Source: Hyphomicrobiales bacterium
GTDB taxonomy: Bacteria; Pseudomonadota; Alphaproteobacteria; Rhizobiales; Xanthobacteraceae
Reading direction: 5' to 3'
DNA length: 64,000 bases
Assembly: GCA_017305535.1 (NCBI GenBank)
Contig: JAFKKN010000010.1
Span: 1 to 64,000 of the forward strand
The position numbers and the translations under genes were made by a program. Numbering within the stretch: the first letter of the stretch is position 1; every line of letters begins with the position of its first letter. Below, piece after piece: positions 47,537 through 55,817 of the stretch. The notes under the pieces were generated by a model. The model searched no databases, was not told the DNA's origin, and saw only the letters and a list, made by a program, of their open reading frames with translations.

Positions 47537-48962
47537 GTTTCGCCGCTCCCTGTCCTGCCGCGCGCCCGAAGACGCTGCCGATGGTCATGCCGATTCCGGC
47601 CGCGTAGCCTTGCCCCAGCACGTTTCCCGCCATGATTTCCCCGGCCGCGAACATGTTCGCGGCGGGCTTTCCGTCGCTCATGATCATCCGCGCTTCCTTG
47701 TTCACCTTGACGCCGAGATAGGTGAAGGTGATGCCGGGGCGCACCGGATAGGCGTAGAACGGCCCTTGCTCGATCTTGCGCGCCCAGTGTGTCTTGGGCG
47801 GCGTCAGGCCGGCGGTGGCGCAATCGTCATAGTTGTCCGGATCGAAGGTGCCGGGCTGCACGGCGTTGTTGAACGTCGCGACCGTCTTGGTGAGCTTTTC
47901 GGGATCGAGACCGAGCTGTCCGGCCAGTTCGGCGATGCTGTCGCCTTTGATCGGCGGGAACAGCGACGGCATGAACAGTTCCAGTGAGCGCGCATCGAAG
48001 ATGATGTAGGCGATCTGGTCAGGCTGTGCCGCCACTAGCCGTCCCCAGATGGCGTAGCGTTTCGGCCAGATGTCTTCGCCCTCGTCGTAGAAGCGCTCGC
48101 AATTCTTGTTCACGACAATGCCGTAAATGACGCAATCCAGTCGCGTGATGATTCCGCCGTCGAACTTCGGCGCGCGCGCGTCGATCGCGACCGCGTGGCA
48201 TTGCGTGACATCGCCGATCTGCTGGATATCGTTGTCGATCAGGATGCGCAGGATGGTGCCGCGATTGTACGGGGTGCCGCGAATGAGGAAGTTGCCGGCG
48301 ATCTCGCCCCAGCCTTGCTTGAGCCAATCGATATTGGCCTCGAAGCCGCCGGATGCCGCGACCAGCGCGCCGGCGCGGACTTGCGAGGTGCCGGTCTGTT
48401 CCTTCACGGTCGCCGACAGAAACATGCCGTTCTCGATCTCGAGCCCGACGACTTCGGCGTCATAGCGAATCTCGACGCCGAGTTGCTCGGCGGTGGCGTA
48501 AAGCGCGTTCAGCATGGCGCGGCCGCCGCCGAGGAAGAATGAGTTGGTGCGCCCCAGAGAAAGCGTTCCGCCCAGCGACGGCTGAAAGCGGACGCCCTGA
48601 TCGACGATCCAGGTCAGCATTTCCTTGGATTGCGCGATCATGTGGCGCGCCAGTTCTTCGTCGGTCCGGCCTTGCGTGACGCGCTTCAGGTCTTCCCAGA
48701 ACTCGTCTTCGGTGTAGGGGCCGCTGAGGGTTTCGGTGGCGCTGTCGTGCGCGCAACGCATGTTGCGGGTGTGTCGGGTGTTGCCGCCGCGATAGAATTG
48801 CGGCGCCGCTTCGAGCACCAGCACGCTTGCGCCGGCGCGGCGTGCGCTGATGGCCGCGCACAGGGCGGCGTTACCGCCGCCGATCACCAGCACGTCATGC
48901 CGACGTCCCGCGGTTTCATCCCTCCGGCTCGCGACGTGCCCGGCAATCTCCCCGTTCTTCAA
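47523..48962 (-). CDS. tcuA: FAD-dependent tricarballylate dehydrogenase
   Basis: Oxidises tricarballylate to cis-aconitate, which enters the TCA cycle (characterised in Salmonella). The 479-aa protein has the FAD-binding Val-Leu-Val-Ile-Gly-Gly-Gly-Asn-Ala-Ala-Leu-Cys-Ala-Ala motif (about 24-37) and the TcuA-type Arg-Gly-Gly-Asn-Thr-Arg-His-Thr-Arg-Asn-Met-Arg (about 58-69); the C-terminal end has the fumarate-reductase-like flavin site Gly-Glu-Ile-Met-Ala-Gly-Asn-Val-Leu-Gly-Gln-Gly-Tyr. The TcuC transporter and TcuR regulator genes known from Salmonella are not adjacent, which hints that tricarballylate is made inside the cell. Confidence 0.88.
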   Translation of the reverse strand: MKNGEIAGHVASRRDETAGRRHDVLVIGGGNAALCAAISARRAGASVLVLEAAPQFYRGGNTRHTRNMRCAHDSATETLSGPYTEDEFWEDLKRVTQGRTDEELARHMIAQSKEMLTWIVDQGVRFQPSLGGTLSLGRTNSFFLGGGRAMLNALYATAEQLGVEIRYDAEVVGLEIENGMFLSATVKEQTGTSQVRAGALVAASGGFEANIDWLKQGWGEIAGNFLIRGTPYNRGTILRILIDNDIQQIGDVTQCHAVAIDARAPKFDGGIITRLDCVIYGIVVNKNCERFYDEGEDIWPKRYAIWGRLVAAQPDQIAYIIFDARSLELFMPSLFPPIKGDSIAELAGQLGLDPEKLTKTVATFNNAVQPGTFDPDNYDDCATAGLTPPKTHWARKIEQGPFYAYPVRPGITFTYLGVKVNKEARMIMSDGKPAANMFAAGEIMAGNVLGQGYAAGIGMTIGSVFGRAAGQGAAKHARN

Positions 48963-49310
48963 GGTTTGACTCCCCCCGACATCACCCGTCTTCGCTGCAA
49001 TGGAACGTGCTGTTCGTTCGCTTTAGACCGCTGTCGGCTTGTCTGTAAAGCAAAAATACAAAAAATGGTACATATTGCGCGGATGACGATCGCAGGCGCG
49101 TGTTCCGGGCGGTGAATATTCCTATGAAGTGCCAAAATGTCGAGGATATTTAGTCGATTAGTGTATTTGAGATGTGCGAAATATCCGCTGGCGTTCCGTT
49201 CCATAACTGATCTTTCTGGGGTATTTCTGAGTTCGCTGAGAAAATTATGCTTGCCTTGTACCAAAAATGCGACGATCACTGTTTTTAGAACGAGAAGGAT
49301 TGATGAGGCG
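48963..49310. promoter_or_regulatory. Divergent promoter region between tcuA and the amidase operon
   Basis: This 348-bp AT-rich gap has no gene. It must hold the promoters of both the tcuA operon (-) and the amidase operon (+). Two copies of a GGTACA element are present: 49067-49072 in the direct sense within CAAAAAATGGTACA, and 49257-49262 in the reverse sense; a related element lies upstream of the regulator gene near 54430. Exact -35/-10 boxes could not be fixed. Confidence 0.45.
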
Positions 49311-50645
49311 ATGATCGAGCCGGATGCGTCGCGTGCTCCGAACCGTCTGACTGCGACCGAAGCAGCAGCGTTGATCTCGGCGGGGAGGCTGTCGCCCTCC
49401 GCGCTGGTTCAGTCGTGTCTGGACCGTATCGCGATGCGCGAGCGGGCGGTTCGTGCCTGGGCGAATATCGATCCGGCGGCGGCGATGGATCAGGCGCGCG
49501 GGCGCGACGCGGCCGCCTCAAGCGGGCCGCTGCACGGGATTCCCGTCGCGGTAAAGGACGTGATCGATGTCGCGGGTTCGCCGACCGGAATGGGGTCGCC
49601 GATCTATGACGGCTATAGTCCGCTCGCCGATGCCGCCTGTGTCGCGACGCTCCGATCCGCCGGCGCGGTGATTCTCGGCAAGACCGTCACCGCGGAATTC
49701 GCGGGCGTTTCTCCCGGTCCGACCACGCATCCGGCCGCGCCGAATCGCACGCCGGGCGGCTCATCGAGCGGGTCGGCGGCGGCGGTCGCCGATCACATGG
49801 TCCCGCTTGCGCTTGGGACACAAACCGGCGGCTCGATCATTCGGCCGGCGGCGTTCTGCGGTGTCGTCGGATTCAAGCCGAGCTTCGGTACGATCAATCG
49901 CGCCGGCCTGAAGTTGGCCGCCGAGAGTTTCGATACCATCGGGATGATGGCGCGCGACGTCGACGACATCGCGCTGGTCTGGCGTGTGTTGGCGGGAGCC
50001 GATGCCGCGGCGCCCGGCGCGCTCGAGAGTCCGCCGCGCCTGTTGGTATTTCGTAGCCATCATTGGAATCGCGCTGCGCCCGAAACCGTGTCAGCGGTTG
50101 CCCAGACCGTGCGTCGTCTGCGGGATCGCGGCGCGCGCATCGAGGAGTTGCCGGTGCCGGACGGCTTTGCCGAATTGAGCAAGGCGCGGGTGATTATCAA
50201 CGGTTACGAGCGCGCCCGTGCGCTGGCGTGGGAGTTGCAGCATCACGCGGGGCAACTCAGCGAGGCGATGTTGCGTGTCGTCAATAATGGCTGGACCTAC
50301 TCATACGGCGACTATGTCGCCGCGGTGAAAGTGGCGCAAAGCTGGCGTGCCCGCATTGCCGATATCGTCGGCGCCCACGATGCGATCCTGACCGCGGCGG
50401 TCAACGGCGAGGCCCCGGTGGGGTTCGCCTCCACCGGCGATGCGTCATTTCAGGAAATCTGGAGCCTGCTGCATCTGCCCGCCATCACCTTGCCGTTGGC
50501 GACGGGGCCGTCCGGACTGCCCGTCGGCGTGCAGTTGGTCGGACGATATCTTGACGACGCCCGGCTTCTTCAATTGGCGAAGTGGGCGCTCGACACCTGC
50601 ACGCCGCCGTCTCCATTCGAATCCACTGACACCGGGAGTTCCTGA
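49311..50645 (+). CDS. Amidase (amidase signature family)
   Basis: A 444-aa amidohydrolase with the Ser-cisSer-Lys triad: Lys82 in Val-Lys-Asp-Val, probable cis-Ser152 in Gly-Gly-Ser-Ser-Ser-Gly-Ser, and nucleophile Ser175 in Thr-Gly-Gly-Ser-Ile-Ile-Arg-Pro-Ala. It would release ammonia from a carboxamide, fitting removal of the nitrogen from a ring-opened intermediate. ATG 49311 is used, since the open frame before it is AT-rich leader. First gene of the operon; the CoxG-like gene starts at its last base. The precise substrate is inferred from context only. Confidence 0.9.
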   Translation: MIEPDASRAPNRLTATEAAALISAGRLSPSALVQSCLDRIAMRERAVRAWANIDPAAAMDQARGRDAAASSGPLHGIPVAVKDVIDVAGSPTGMGSPIYDGYSPLADAACVATLRSAGAVILGKTVTAEFAGVSPGPTTHPAAPNRTPGGSSSGSAAAVADHMVPLALGTQTGGSIIRPAAFCGVVGFKPSFGTINRAGLKLAAESFDTIGMMARDVDDIALVWRVLAGADAAAPGALESPPRLLVFRSHHWNRAAPETVSAVAQTVRRLRDRGARIEELPVPDGFAELSKARVIINGYERARALAWELQHHAGQLSEAMLRVVNNGWTYSYGDYVAAVKVAQSWRARIADIVGAHDAILTAAVNGEAPVGFASTGDASFQEIWSLLHLPAITLPLATGPSGLPVGVQLVGRYLDDARLLQLAKWALDTCTPPSPFESTDTGSS

Positions 50646-51244
50646 TGCAGTTTTCAAACAGTTTCAATGTGTCGTTGCCGCCCGCCGACGCGTGGCGGAT
50701 GCTGATGAACATTCCCGCGATCGCGCCCTGCATGCCGGGCGCGGAATTAACGGAAGTTGTCGACCCGGAAACCTACAAGGGCAAGGTCGCGGTTCGCATG
50801 GGGCCGGTGGTGCTTGCCTTCGCGGGCATTGCCAAATTCGAGGAGCGCGACGACACCGCACACACCGCGCGCGTCAAGGCGCAGGGAACGGATTCCAAGG
50901 GGCGCGGCGGCGCCAGCGCCACCGCCAGCTTTCGGCTCGAGCCGAACGGGGCCGGCAGCAAGGTGCTGATCGATACCGATCTCAATCTGTCGGGGTCCGT
51001 GGCGCAGTATGGCCGCAGCGCGGGCATGATTCAGACCATCGCCGCGCAACTCATCAATCAGTTCGCGAAATCGATCGAGAAGCAGATCGCGGCGTCGGCC
51101 GACGCCCCGGGGGGCGACGCCGCGGCGCCGGCGCAAGCCTCCGCGGCGAAGCCGATCGGAGCGATTTCCCTGGTCGCGGGTGCGATGTGGACCACCGTGA
51201 AGCGCCCGTTCGGCGCCAAGAATGAAGATGAAAGAGACGCATGA
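50645..51244 (+). CDS. CoxG-like SRPBCC family protein with C-terminal extension
   Basis: A 199-aa CoxG relative. Residues 1-145 match the SRPBCC fold (Cys-Met-Pro-Gly-Ala-Glu-Leu near 30 is typical). The rest is an Ala/Pro-rich linker and a short end that could contact the membrane. As it lies in an operon without a hydroxylase of its own, it may serve one of the two hydroxylases encoded 5-18 kb upstream, or bind the small-molecule intermediate. It overlaps the ligase gene by 4 bp. Confidence 0.85.
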   Translation: MQFSNSFNVSLPPADAWRMLMNIPAIAPCMPGAELTEVVDPETYKGKVAVRMGPVVLAFAGIAKFEERDDTAHTARVKAQGTDSKGRGGASATASFRLEPNGAGSKVLIDTDLNLSGSVAQYGRSAGMIQTIAAQLINQFAKSIEKQIAASADAPGGDAAAPAQASAAKPIGAISLVAGAMWTTVKRPFGAKNEDERDA

Positions 51245-52908
51245 TCAGCACGATGTTGACGTTACTGTCGCGCCGGAAACTGGAGCAAAACTACGCTCTG
51301 GGATATTGGCGGGACGACACCATTTTCTCGCTGGTCAGGCATCATGCGGCTGCCATTCCGGACAAGGTCGCGGTTCGCGACCGCTCGTGTGAGATCACTT
51401 ATCGCGAGCTTGCGTCACGCGCGGAGGCGTTGTCGGCCGCGCTCAAGGCGGCCGGACTTCAGCCCGGCAATCGTGTTGCCGTCTGGCTCTCCAGCCGGAT
51501 CGAAGTTGCGATCGCGCTCGTTGCCTGCTCGCACGGCGGTTACGTGTGCTGCCCGTCGCTGCATCGCGACCATACCTCGTCCGAGGTGATCGAACTGATG
51601 GAGCGCATGCGGGCCGCGGCCTTCATCGGTGAAGCCGGTTACGGCGCCGACGCCGCGCGCCGCGATATTTTCGCCGATCTCGATCGGGTATCGACACTGA
51701 AGACGATCTTCAAGCTGGGACCGGTCGGCGGGCACGATGAACTGCCGCTGCCAGCCGCCGGCGCGACCACGGGTGACGCGTTCAATTCCGACCCCAATAT
51801 CGTTGTCTATCTCGCATTCACCTCGGGTACCACCGGGCGCCCGAAAGGCGTGATGCACAGCGACAACACGCTGCTCGCCAACGCGCGGGCCATGATCGCC
51901 GATTGGCAATTTGGCCAGCATTCGGTGATCTACACGATGAGCCCGCTCAGTCACAATCTCGGGCTCGGCTCGCTGATCATGGCGCTCGCCGTCGGTGGCG
52001 AACTTGTCGTTCACGATCTGCGTCGCGGGGCCAGCACGCTCGATCGCATCATCGAGGTCGGCGCCACCTTCATCGTCGGCGTGCCGACCCATGCGATGGA
52101 CCTGCTGACCGAGATGAAAGCGCGGAAGATGGCTTCGCCCGGGCGTGTCAGGGGATTCAGAATCTCGGGCGCGTCGGCGCCGCGCGAGGTGATCGCGCAA
52201 CTGATCGAAACCGGTGTGATGCCGCAAAGCGGCTACGGCATGACGGAGGCCGGATCGCATCACTATACGCGGATGGACGACAGCGCCGATCGTGTGGTGC
52301 AGACCTCCGGTCGCGCATGCGATGGCTATGAAGTGAAGATCTTCTCGCAGGACGACGCCAATCGCGAAGTCGCGATCGGAGAGATCGGCCAGATCGGCGG
52401 ACGCGGCGCGAGCCTGATGATCGGATACTTCGACGATCAGCATGCCAACGACGAAGCCTTCAATGCCGAAGGCTGGTTCATGACCGGCGATATCGGCCGG
52501 CTCGATCAGGACGGATATCTACAGATCACCGGCCGGAAGAAGGATCTGATCATTCGCGGTGGACACAACATCTATCCGGCGCGAATCGAGAACCTTGCCA
52601 TGCAGCACCCGGAGATTTCGCGCGCGGCGGCGCTGCCGGTGCCGGATCAGCGGCTGGGTGAGAAGGTCTGCCTCGCCGTGATGCTGAAGCCCGGCTCGTC
52701 GTTGACGTCCGACGACGTTCTCGATCATCTCGATCGCTCCGGCCTGTCGCGCTACGACATGCCGGAATACTATCTGCATCTCGATGCGATCCCGTTGACC
52801 GCCAGCGGCAAGATTCTCAAGCGCGATATCGCGTCTCAGGTCGCCGAAGGCAAGCTCGCACCGGTGCCGGTCCGGTTCGTGCCGCGCGGGAATGCGGTGC
52901 TCGCATGA
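51241..52908 (+). CDS. Acyl-CoA synthetase (AMP-forming), likely aromatic/heterocyclic acid CoA ligase
   Basis: An adenylate-forming enzyme of 555 aa that couples ATP hydrolysis to CoA-thioester formation. Core motifs are Thr-Ser-Gly-Thr-Thr-Gly-Arg-Pro-Lys-Gly (about 197), Tyr-Gly-Met-Thr-Glu-Ala (about 330), Thr-Gly-Asp-Ile-Gly-Arg-Leu-Asp (about 416) and the C-terminal catalytic Lys in Ala-Ser-Gly-Lys-Ile-Leu-Lys. It is near-neighbour-like to cyclohexanecarboxylate-CoA ligases. In context it would activate a hydroxylated pyridine carboxylate (for example citrazinate) so that the ring can be reduced. The acid itself is not shown by the sequence. Confidence 0.88.
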   Translation: MISTMLTLLSRRKLEQNYALGYWRDDTIFSLVRHHAAAIPDKVAVRDRSCEITYRELASRAEALSAALKAAGLQPGNRVAVWLSSRIEVAIALVACSHGGYVCCPSLHRDHTSSEVIELMERMRAAAFIGEAGYGADAARRDIFADLDRVSTLKTIFKLGPVGGHDELPLPAAGATTGDAFNSDPNIVVYLAFTSGTTGRPKGVMHSDNTLLANARAMIADWQFGQHSVIYTMSPLSHNLGLGSLIMALAVGGELVVHDLRRGASTLDRIIEVGATFIVGVPTHAMDLLTEMKARKMASPGRVRGFRISGASAPREVIAQLIETGVMPQSGYGMTEAGSHHYTRMDDSADRVVQTSGRACDGYEVKIFSQDDANREVAIGEIGQIGGRGASLMIGYFDDQHANDEAFNAEGWFMTGDIGRLDQDGYLQITGRKKDLIIRGGHNIYPARIENLAMQHPEISRAAALPVPDQRLGEKVCLAVMLKPGSSLTSDDVLDHLDRSGLSRYDMPEYYLHLDAIPLTASGKILKRDIASQVAEGKLAPVPVRFVPRGNAVLA

Positions 52909-53363
52909 CGCCGGCGGTCGCGGGCAAGGACGCGCGGAAGGCGTTCGATCGTGTCGCCGCGCTCGCGCAGTTGCAAAGGGAAATGGCGGAGCCGCCGTTT
53001 CACGATTTTCTCCGGCCACAGGCCGTCGATGTCGAAAGCAACGGGACTGTCACGGTGCGGCTGCCGTTCCGGCCGGAATTCCGCCGTCGCGGCGACAGTC
53101 CTTTTATCCACGGCGGTGTCATTGCCTCGCTGGCCGATTTGACCGCGCATGCCGCGGTAGCGGTTCAGGTTCAGCGGATGGTGCCGACGATCGATCTGCG
53201 TATCGACTATCTCCGCGCTGCGCCGGAAGGCGATCTCACCGCGACCGGACGAATCCTGATCGTCGGCAGGTCGATCGGACGAGCCGACGTCGAGATCACG
53301 GGGACAAGCGGGAAAATTCTGGCAGTGGCGCGAGGCACATTCAGCACGCGCGAAAGTGAGTGA
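52905..53363 (+). CDS. PaaI-type hotdog-fold thioesterase
   Basis: A 152-aa hotdog-fold acyl-CoA thioesterase. The active-site region Phe-Ile-His-Gly-Gly-Val-Ile-Ala-Ser-Leu-Ala-Asp (about 65-77) is as in PaaI. It probably hydrolyses the CoA thioester made by the ligase, either to release an end product or to recover CoA from stalled intermediates. It overlaps the ligase gene by 4 bp and precedes the reductase gene by 12 bp. Confidence 0.88.
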   Translation: MTPAVAGKDARKAFDRVAALAQLQREMAEPPFHDFLRPQAVDVESNGTVTVRLPFRPEFRRRGDSPFIHGGVIASLADLTAHAAVAVQVQRMVPTIDLRIDYLRAAPEGDLTATGRILIVGRSIGRADVEITGTSGKILAVARGTFSTRESE

Positions 53364-53375
53364 AGGGATTTCAGC

Positions 53376-54362
53376 ATGCGAGCAGTGGTCGTGCGCGAGT
53401 TCGGTGCGCCGGAGAGTCTGTCGATCGAGCAGGTTGCGGCTCCGCGTCCCGGACCGGACGAAGTTCTCGTCGAGGTCGAGGCGGTCGGCGTCAATTTCGT
53501 CGATCTGCTGGTGATCGGCGGCACTTATCAGTTCCTGCCGCCGCGCCCGTTCGCGCCGGGCAAGCTGCCCGCCGGCCGCGTCATCGCGATCGGCGATAAC
53601 GTCAAGAGGTTCTCTGTCGGCGACCGGGTGCTGACCACCGCAGAGCAGGGAGGCTATGCGGAGCAGGCCGTCGCTTTAGCCGAACATTGCTATCGTATTC
53701 CGGACAGCATGTCGTTCACCGAAGCTGCCGCGATGGCACTGGCGTTCGACACCGCCTGGTTCGCGCTTCATGAACGCGGACGTCTGCGCGCCGGCGAGAC
53801 GGTGCTGGTGCTCGGTGCCACCGGCGCGGTGGGGCTTGCCGCGATTCAGTTGGCCAAGGCTTTTGGCGCGCGCGTCATTGCCGGTGTTTCGTCGATGAAC
53901 AAAGCGGACATCGTCACGACGGCAGGCGCCGATGGCGTAGTCGATCTGTCGGTGGAGAACCTCCGCGACGGACTGCGCGAGCAGGTCCATGCTCTCACGG
54001 ACGGGCGCGGCGCGGACGTGGTCGTGGACTCGCTGGGCGATCGCTTTTTTGCTGCGGCCTTGCGGGCCATGGCGTGGTCCGGTCGTCTCGTCGTGGTCGG
54101 CTTTGCCGCCGGCGAAATCCCCTCCGTGAAGGTGAACTACCTCATGGTCAAGAACATCGAGGTCAGCGGGCTGCAAGTGAGCGACTACCGCAAGCGTATG
54201 CCAGCCCGCATGCGGGAATGTTTCGAGCAGATCTTCTCCCTTTACGAGCAGGGAGCGGTCCGGCCACCAAACACGTCGGTTCGGCCGCTGGACGGTTTTG
54301 CACAGGCGCTCGCGGAAATTCGCGACCGCAAGTCCAAGGACCGTATTGTCCTTACGCCCTAA
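53376..54362 (+). CDS. MDR-family NADPH-dependent reductase (quinone oxidoreductase-like)
   Basis: A zinc-independent medium-chain dehydrogenase/reductase (328 aa). The GroES-like N-terminal domain is followed by the nucleotide-binding Gly-Ala-Thr-Gly-Ala-Val-Gly-Leu-Ala-Ala-Ile-Gln-Leu-Ala motif (about 148-161). No structural zinc cysteine cluster is present. Relatives include quinone reductases and 2-enoyl-CoA (acrylyl-CoA) reductases; placed after a CoA ligase and a thioesterase, reduction of a double bond in the CoA-activated ring is the best guess (inference). The gene ends 43 bp before a palindrome upstream of the regulator. Confidence 0.85.
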   Translation: MRAVVVREFGAPESLSIEQVAAPRPGPDEVLVEVEAVGVNFVDLLVIGGTYQFLPPRPFAPGKLPAGRVIAIGDNVKRFSVGDRVLTTAEQGGYAEQAVALAEHCYRIPDSMSFTEAAAMALAFDTAWFALHERGRLRAGETVLVLGATGAVGLAAIQLAKAFGARVIAGVSSMNKADIVTTAGADGVVDLSVENLRDGLREQVHALTDGRGADVVVDSLGDRFFAAALRAMAWSGRLVVVGFAAGEIPSVKVNYLMVKNIEVSGLQVSDYRKRMPARMRECFEQIFSLYEQGAVRPPNTSVRPLDGFAQALAEIRDRKSKDRIVLTP

Positions 54363-54404
54363 GGCTCGCGCGGTCCTTCGCGGGGAGGGGGAGCAAAAAT
54401 TGGG

Positions 54405-54451
54405 CGGTTTTGAAAACCGGCTATTCCAAAATCGGTACAGGATTGGCATAG
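54405..54451. promoter_or_regulatory. Paired palindromes upstream of the XRE regulator gene
   Basis: Two adjoining inverted repeats: 54405-54419 (CGGTTTT-G-AAAACCG, perfect) and 54421-54451 (CTATTCCAA-N13-TTGGCATAG, 8 of 9 pairs), ending 10 bp before the regulator's ATG. They suit an autoregulatory operator; the first could also act as a weak terminator of the amidase operon. The N13 contains GGTACA, also seen twice in the tcuA/amidase gap. Confidence 0.4.
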
Positions 54452-54461
54452 ATAGAGGGAG

Positions 54462-55553
54462 ATGTCCGAAGCAACTCAAGGGTGTCTTCGCGCGCCGTTG
54501 CTTCCGGACCGCGTGAGGCGTCAAAGACGACTCCAGGAAAGGTCGACAGGTGCTGAATTGACCGTCCGTTATAAAGAGATTGCAGACCGGTTGCGCGCAT
54601 TCCGGCTCGGCTCAGGACTGAGCGCGGATGAGATCGCGAAACGCGTCGGCATCTCCCGGACGGCGCTTTATCGCTTTGAAAAAGGCGAGCTTGCCAAAAT
54701 TGAGACACTCGAGAAACTTTCGGAGTTGCTGGGAGTCTCGATGCCGACCCTCTTGGGTGTTGGCATCGAGTTCATGCCGTCGGCCGTCAGTTACTTCGAG
54801 CGGATGCGTCAGTTCGAGGAAACCGCCGAGCACATCATTGCGCTGTCCGGGCCGATTTCATTCCTGCTCGCGTCGGATCGCTTCCTCGATCTGCTCAATA
54901 CCGTCCTGAAAGAGAGCCTGCCGCCGGACTTGCCAGATCGGGAAAAGTTCGTGGCGCAGGTCGACAGGATTCTCGAAATTCTTCAACAGCGAAAAGTCAC
55001 CTATCGCCGCCGCAGGCCGGGCATTCTCAACCTGATTTCGGCGCGCGAAATTCGCCGTTTCGTGCAGAGCGGCTTCATCGGCAATCCGTCCATCACGGGC
55101 GATCTGCTCGAGGAGCGCCGCGCCCTGGCGCGCGCGGAGGTCGAGCATTTCGCGAACGTCGTTGAAGAACAGGCGATCGGCGTTCAGATCGGTCTCGTCA
55201 CGGAATCATTGCCGCATACGCATTTCCAGATTTTCAGGATGGCCGATACCAAGATGCTGACGCTGAGCCCGTTCCGTCTTGGCGAGCAGCCCAACATCCG
55301 GCTGGGCGTGGCGATGATTACCTCGGCGCCGGAAGCCATCAGCCTTCACGAAAAAGTCGTCAACGAGATGTGGCGCGGCGCGATCAAGGGGCCCGATGCC
55401 GCGGCTCATTTGCGAAGTCTCGTGACCGTCGAGGGACAACAAGCTGCTCCCGCCGTTGCGGACATTCCGCATGAGCCGTTGGAAAAAGCGATCGCGCGCG
55501 ATGCCGGGCGAGATAAGAAGTCTCCGCGTCGCATTCGCCCGGCGCAGGAGTGA
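54462..55553 (+). CDS. XRE family transcriptional regulator with large C-terminal domain
   Basis: A DNA-binding regulator (363 aa). An N-terminal XRE/Cro helix-turn-helix lies at about 38-95 (Ser-Ala-Asp-Glu-Ile-Ala-Lys-Arg-Val-Gly-Ile-Ser-Arg-Thr-Ala-Leu-Tyr-Arg-Phe-Glu-Lys recognisable, a long motif at 54-74). Residues about 105-330 form a large domain without an assigned fold. It probably senses a CoA ester or the substrate and controls the cluster (inference from position). ATG 54462 is used; a TTG at 54558 would start just before the helix-turn-helix. The first 30 residues are basic and do not look like the family. Confidence 0.82.
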   Translation: MSEATQGCLRAPLLPDRVRRQRRLQERSTGAELTVRYKEIADRLRAFRLGSGLSADEIAKRVGISRTALYRFEKGELAKIETLEKLSELLGVSMPTLLGVGIEFMPSAVSYFERMRQFEETAEHIIALSGPISFLLASDRFLDLLNTVLKESLPPDLPDREKFVAQVDRILEILQQRKVTYRRRRPGILNLISAREIRRFVQSGFIGNPSITGDLLEERRALARAEVEHFANVVEEQAIGVQIGLVTESLPHTHFQIFRMADTKMLTLSPFRLGEQPNIRLGVAMITSAPEAISLHEKVVNEMWRGAIKGPDAAAHLRSLVTVEGQQAAPAVADIPHEPLEKAIARDAGRDKKSPRRIRPAQE

Positions 55554-55817
55554 TCTTGTCGGCTGGTTTTCCGGTCTTGCTTCTCATGGCAGATCAACCG
55601 GATCGACTGCCGCGTTAAGCAAAGTTGCTCCGCAAGAAAAACGTGCAACCAAGGGACCCGTCACGCCGCCTTCAAGCATGAGCGCGGCGGTACATCTGTT
55701 CGGAATAGCAGGAGATCGCGTTCAGAACGGTAAGTCGAGGGCCGCGCATTATAATTTGATTTCAACTGGCTGGGCCGAGAGGGCAGGCAGCCGGAAACCG
55801 CCTCGGACGAACGATCG

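Noticed and set aside
32866-55553. Classical nicotinate or purine degradation
   Set aside because: The maleamate/fumarate-pathway enzymes of nicotinate breakdown and the uricase/allantoicase set of purine breakdown are absent, while TcuAB, which neither pathway needs, is present.
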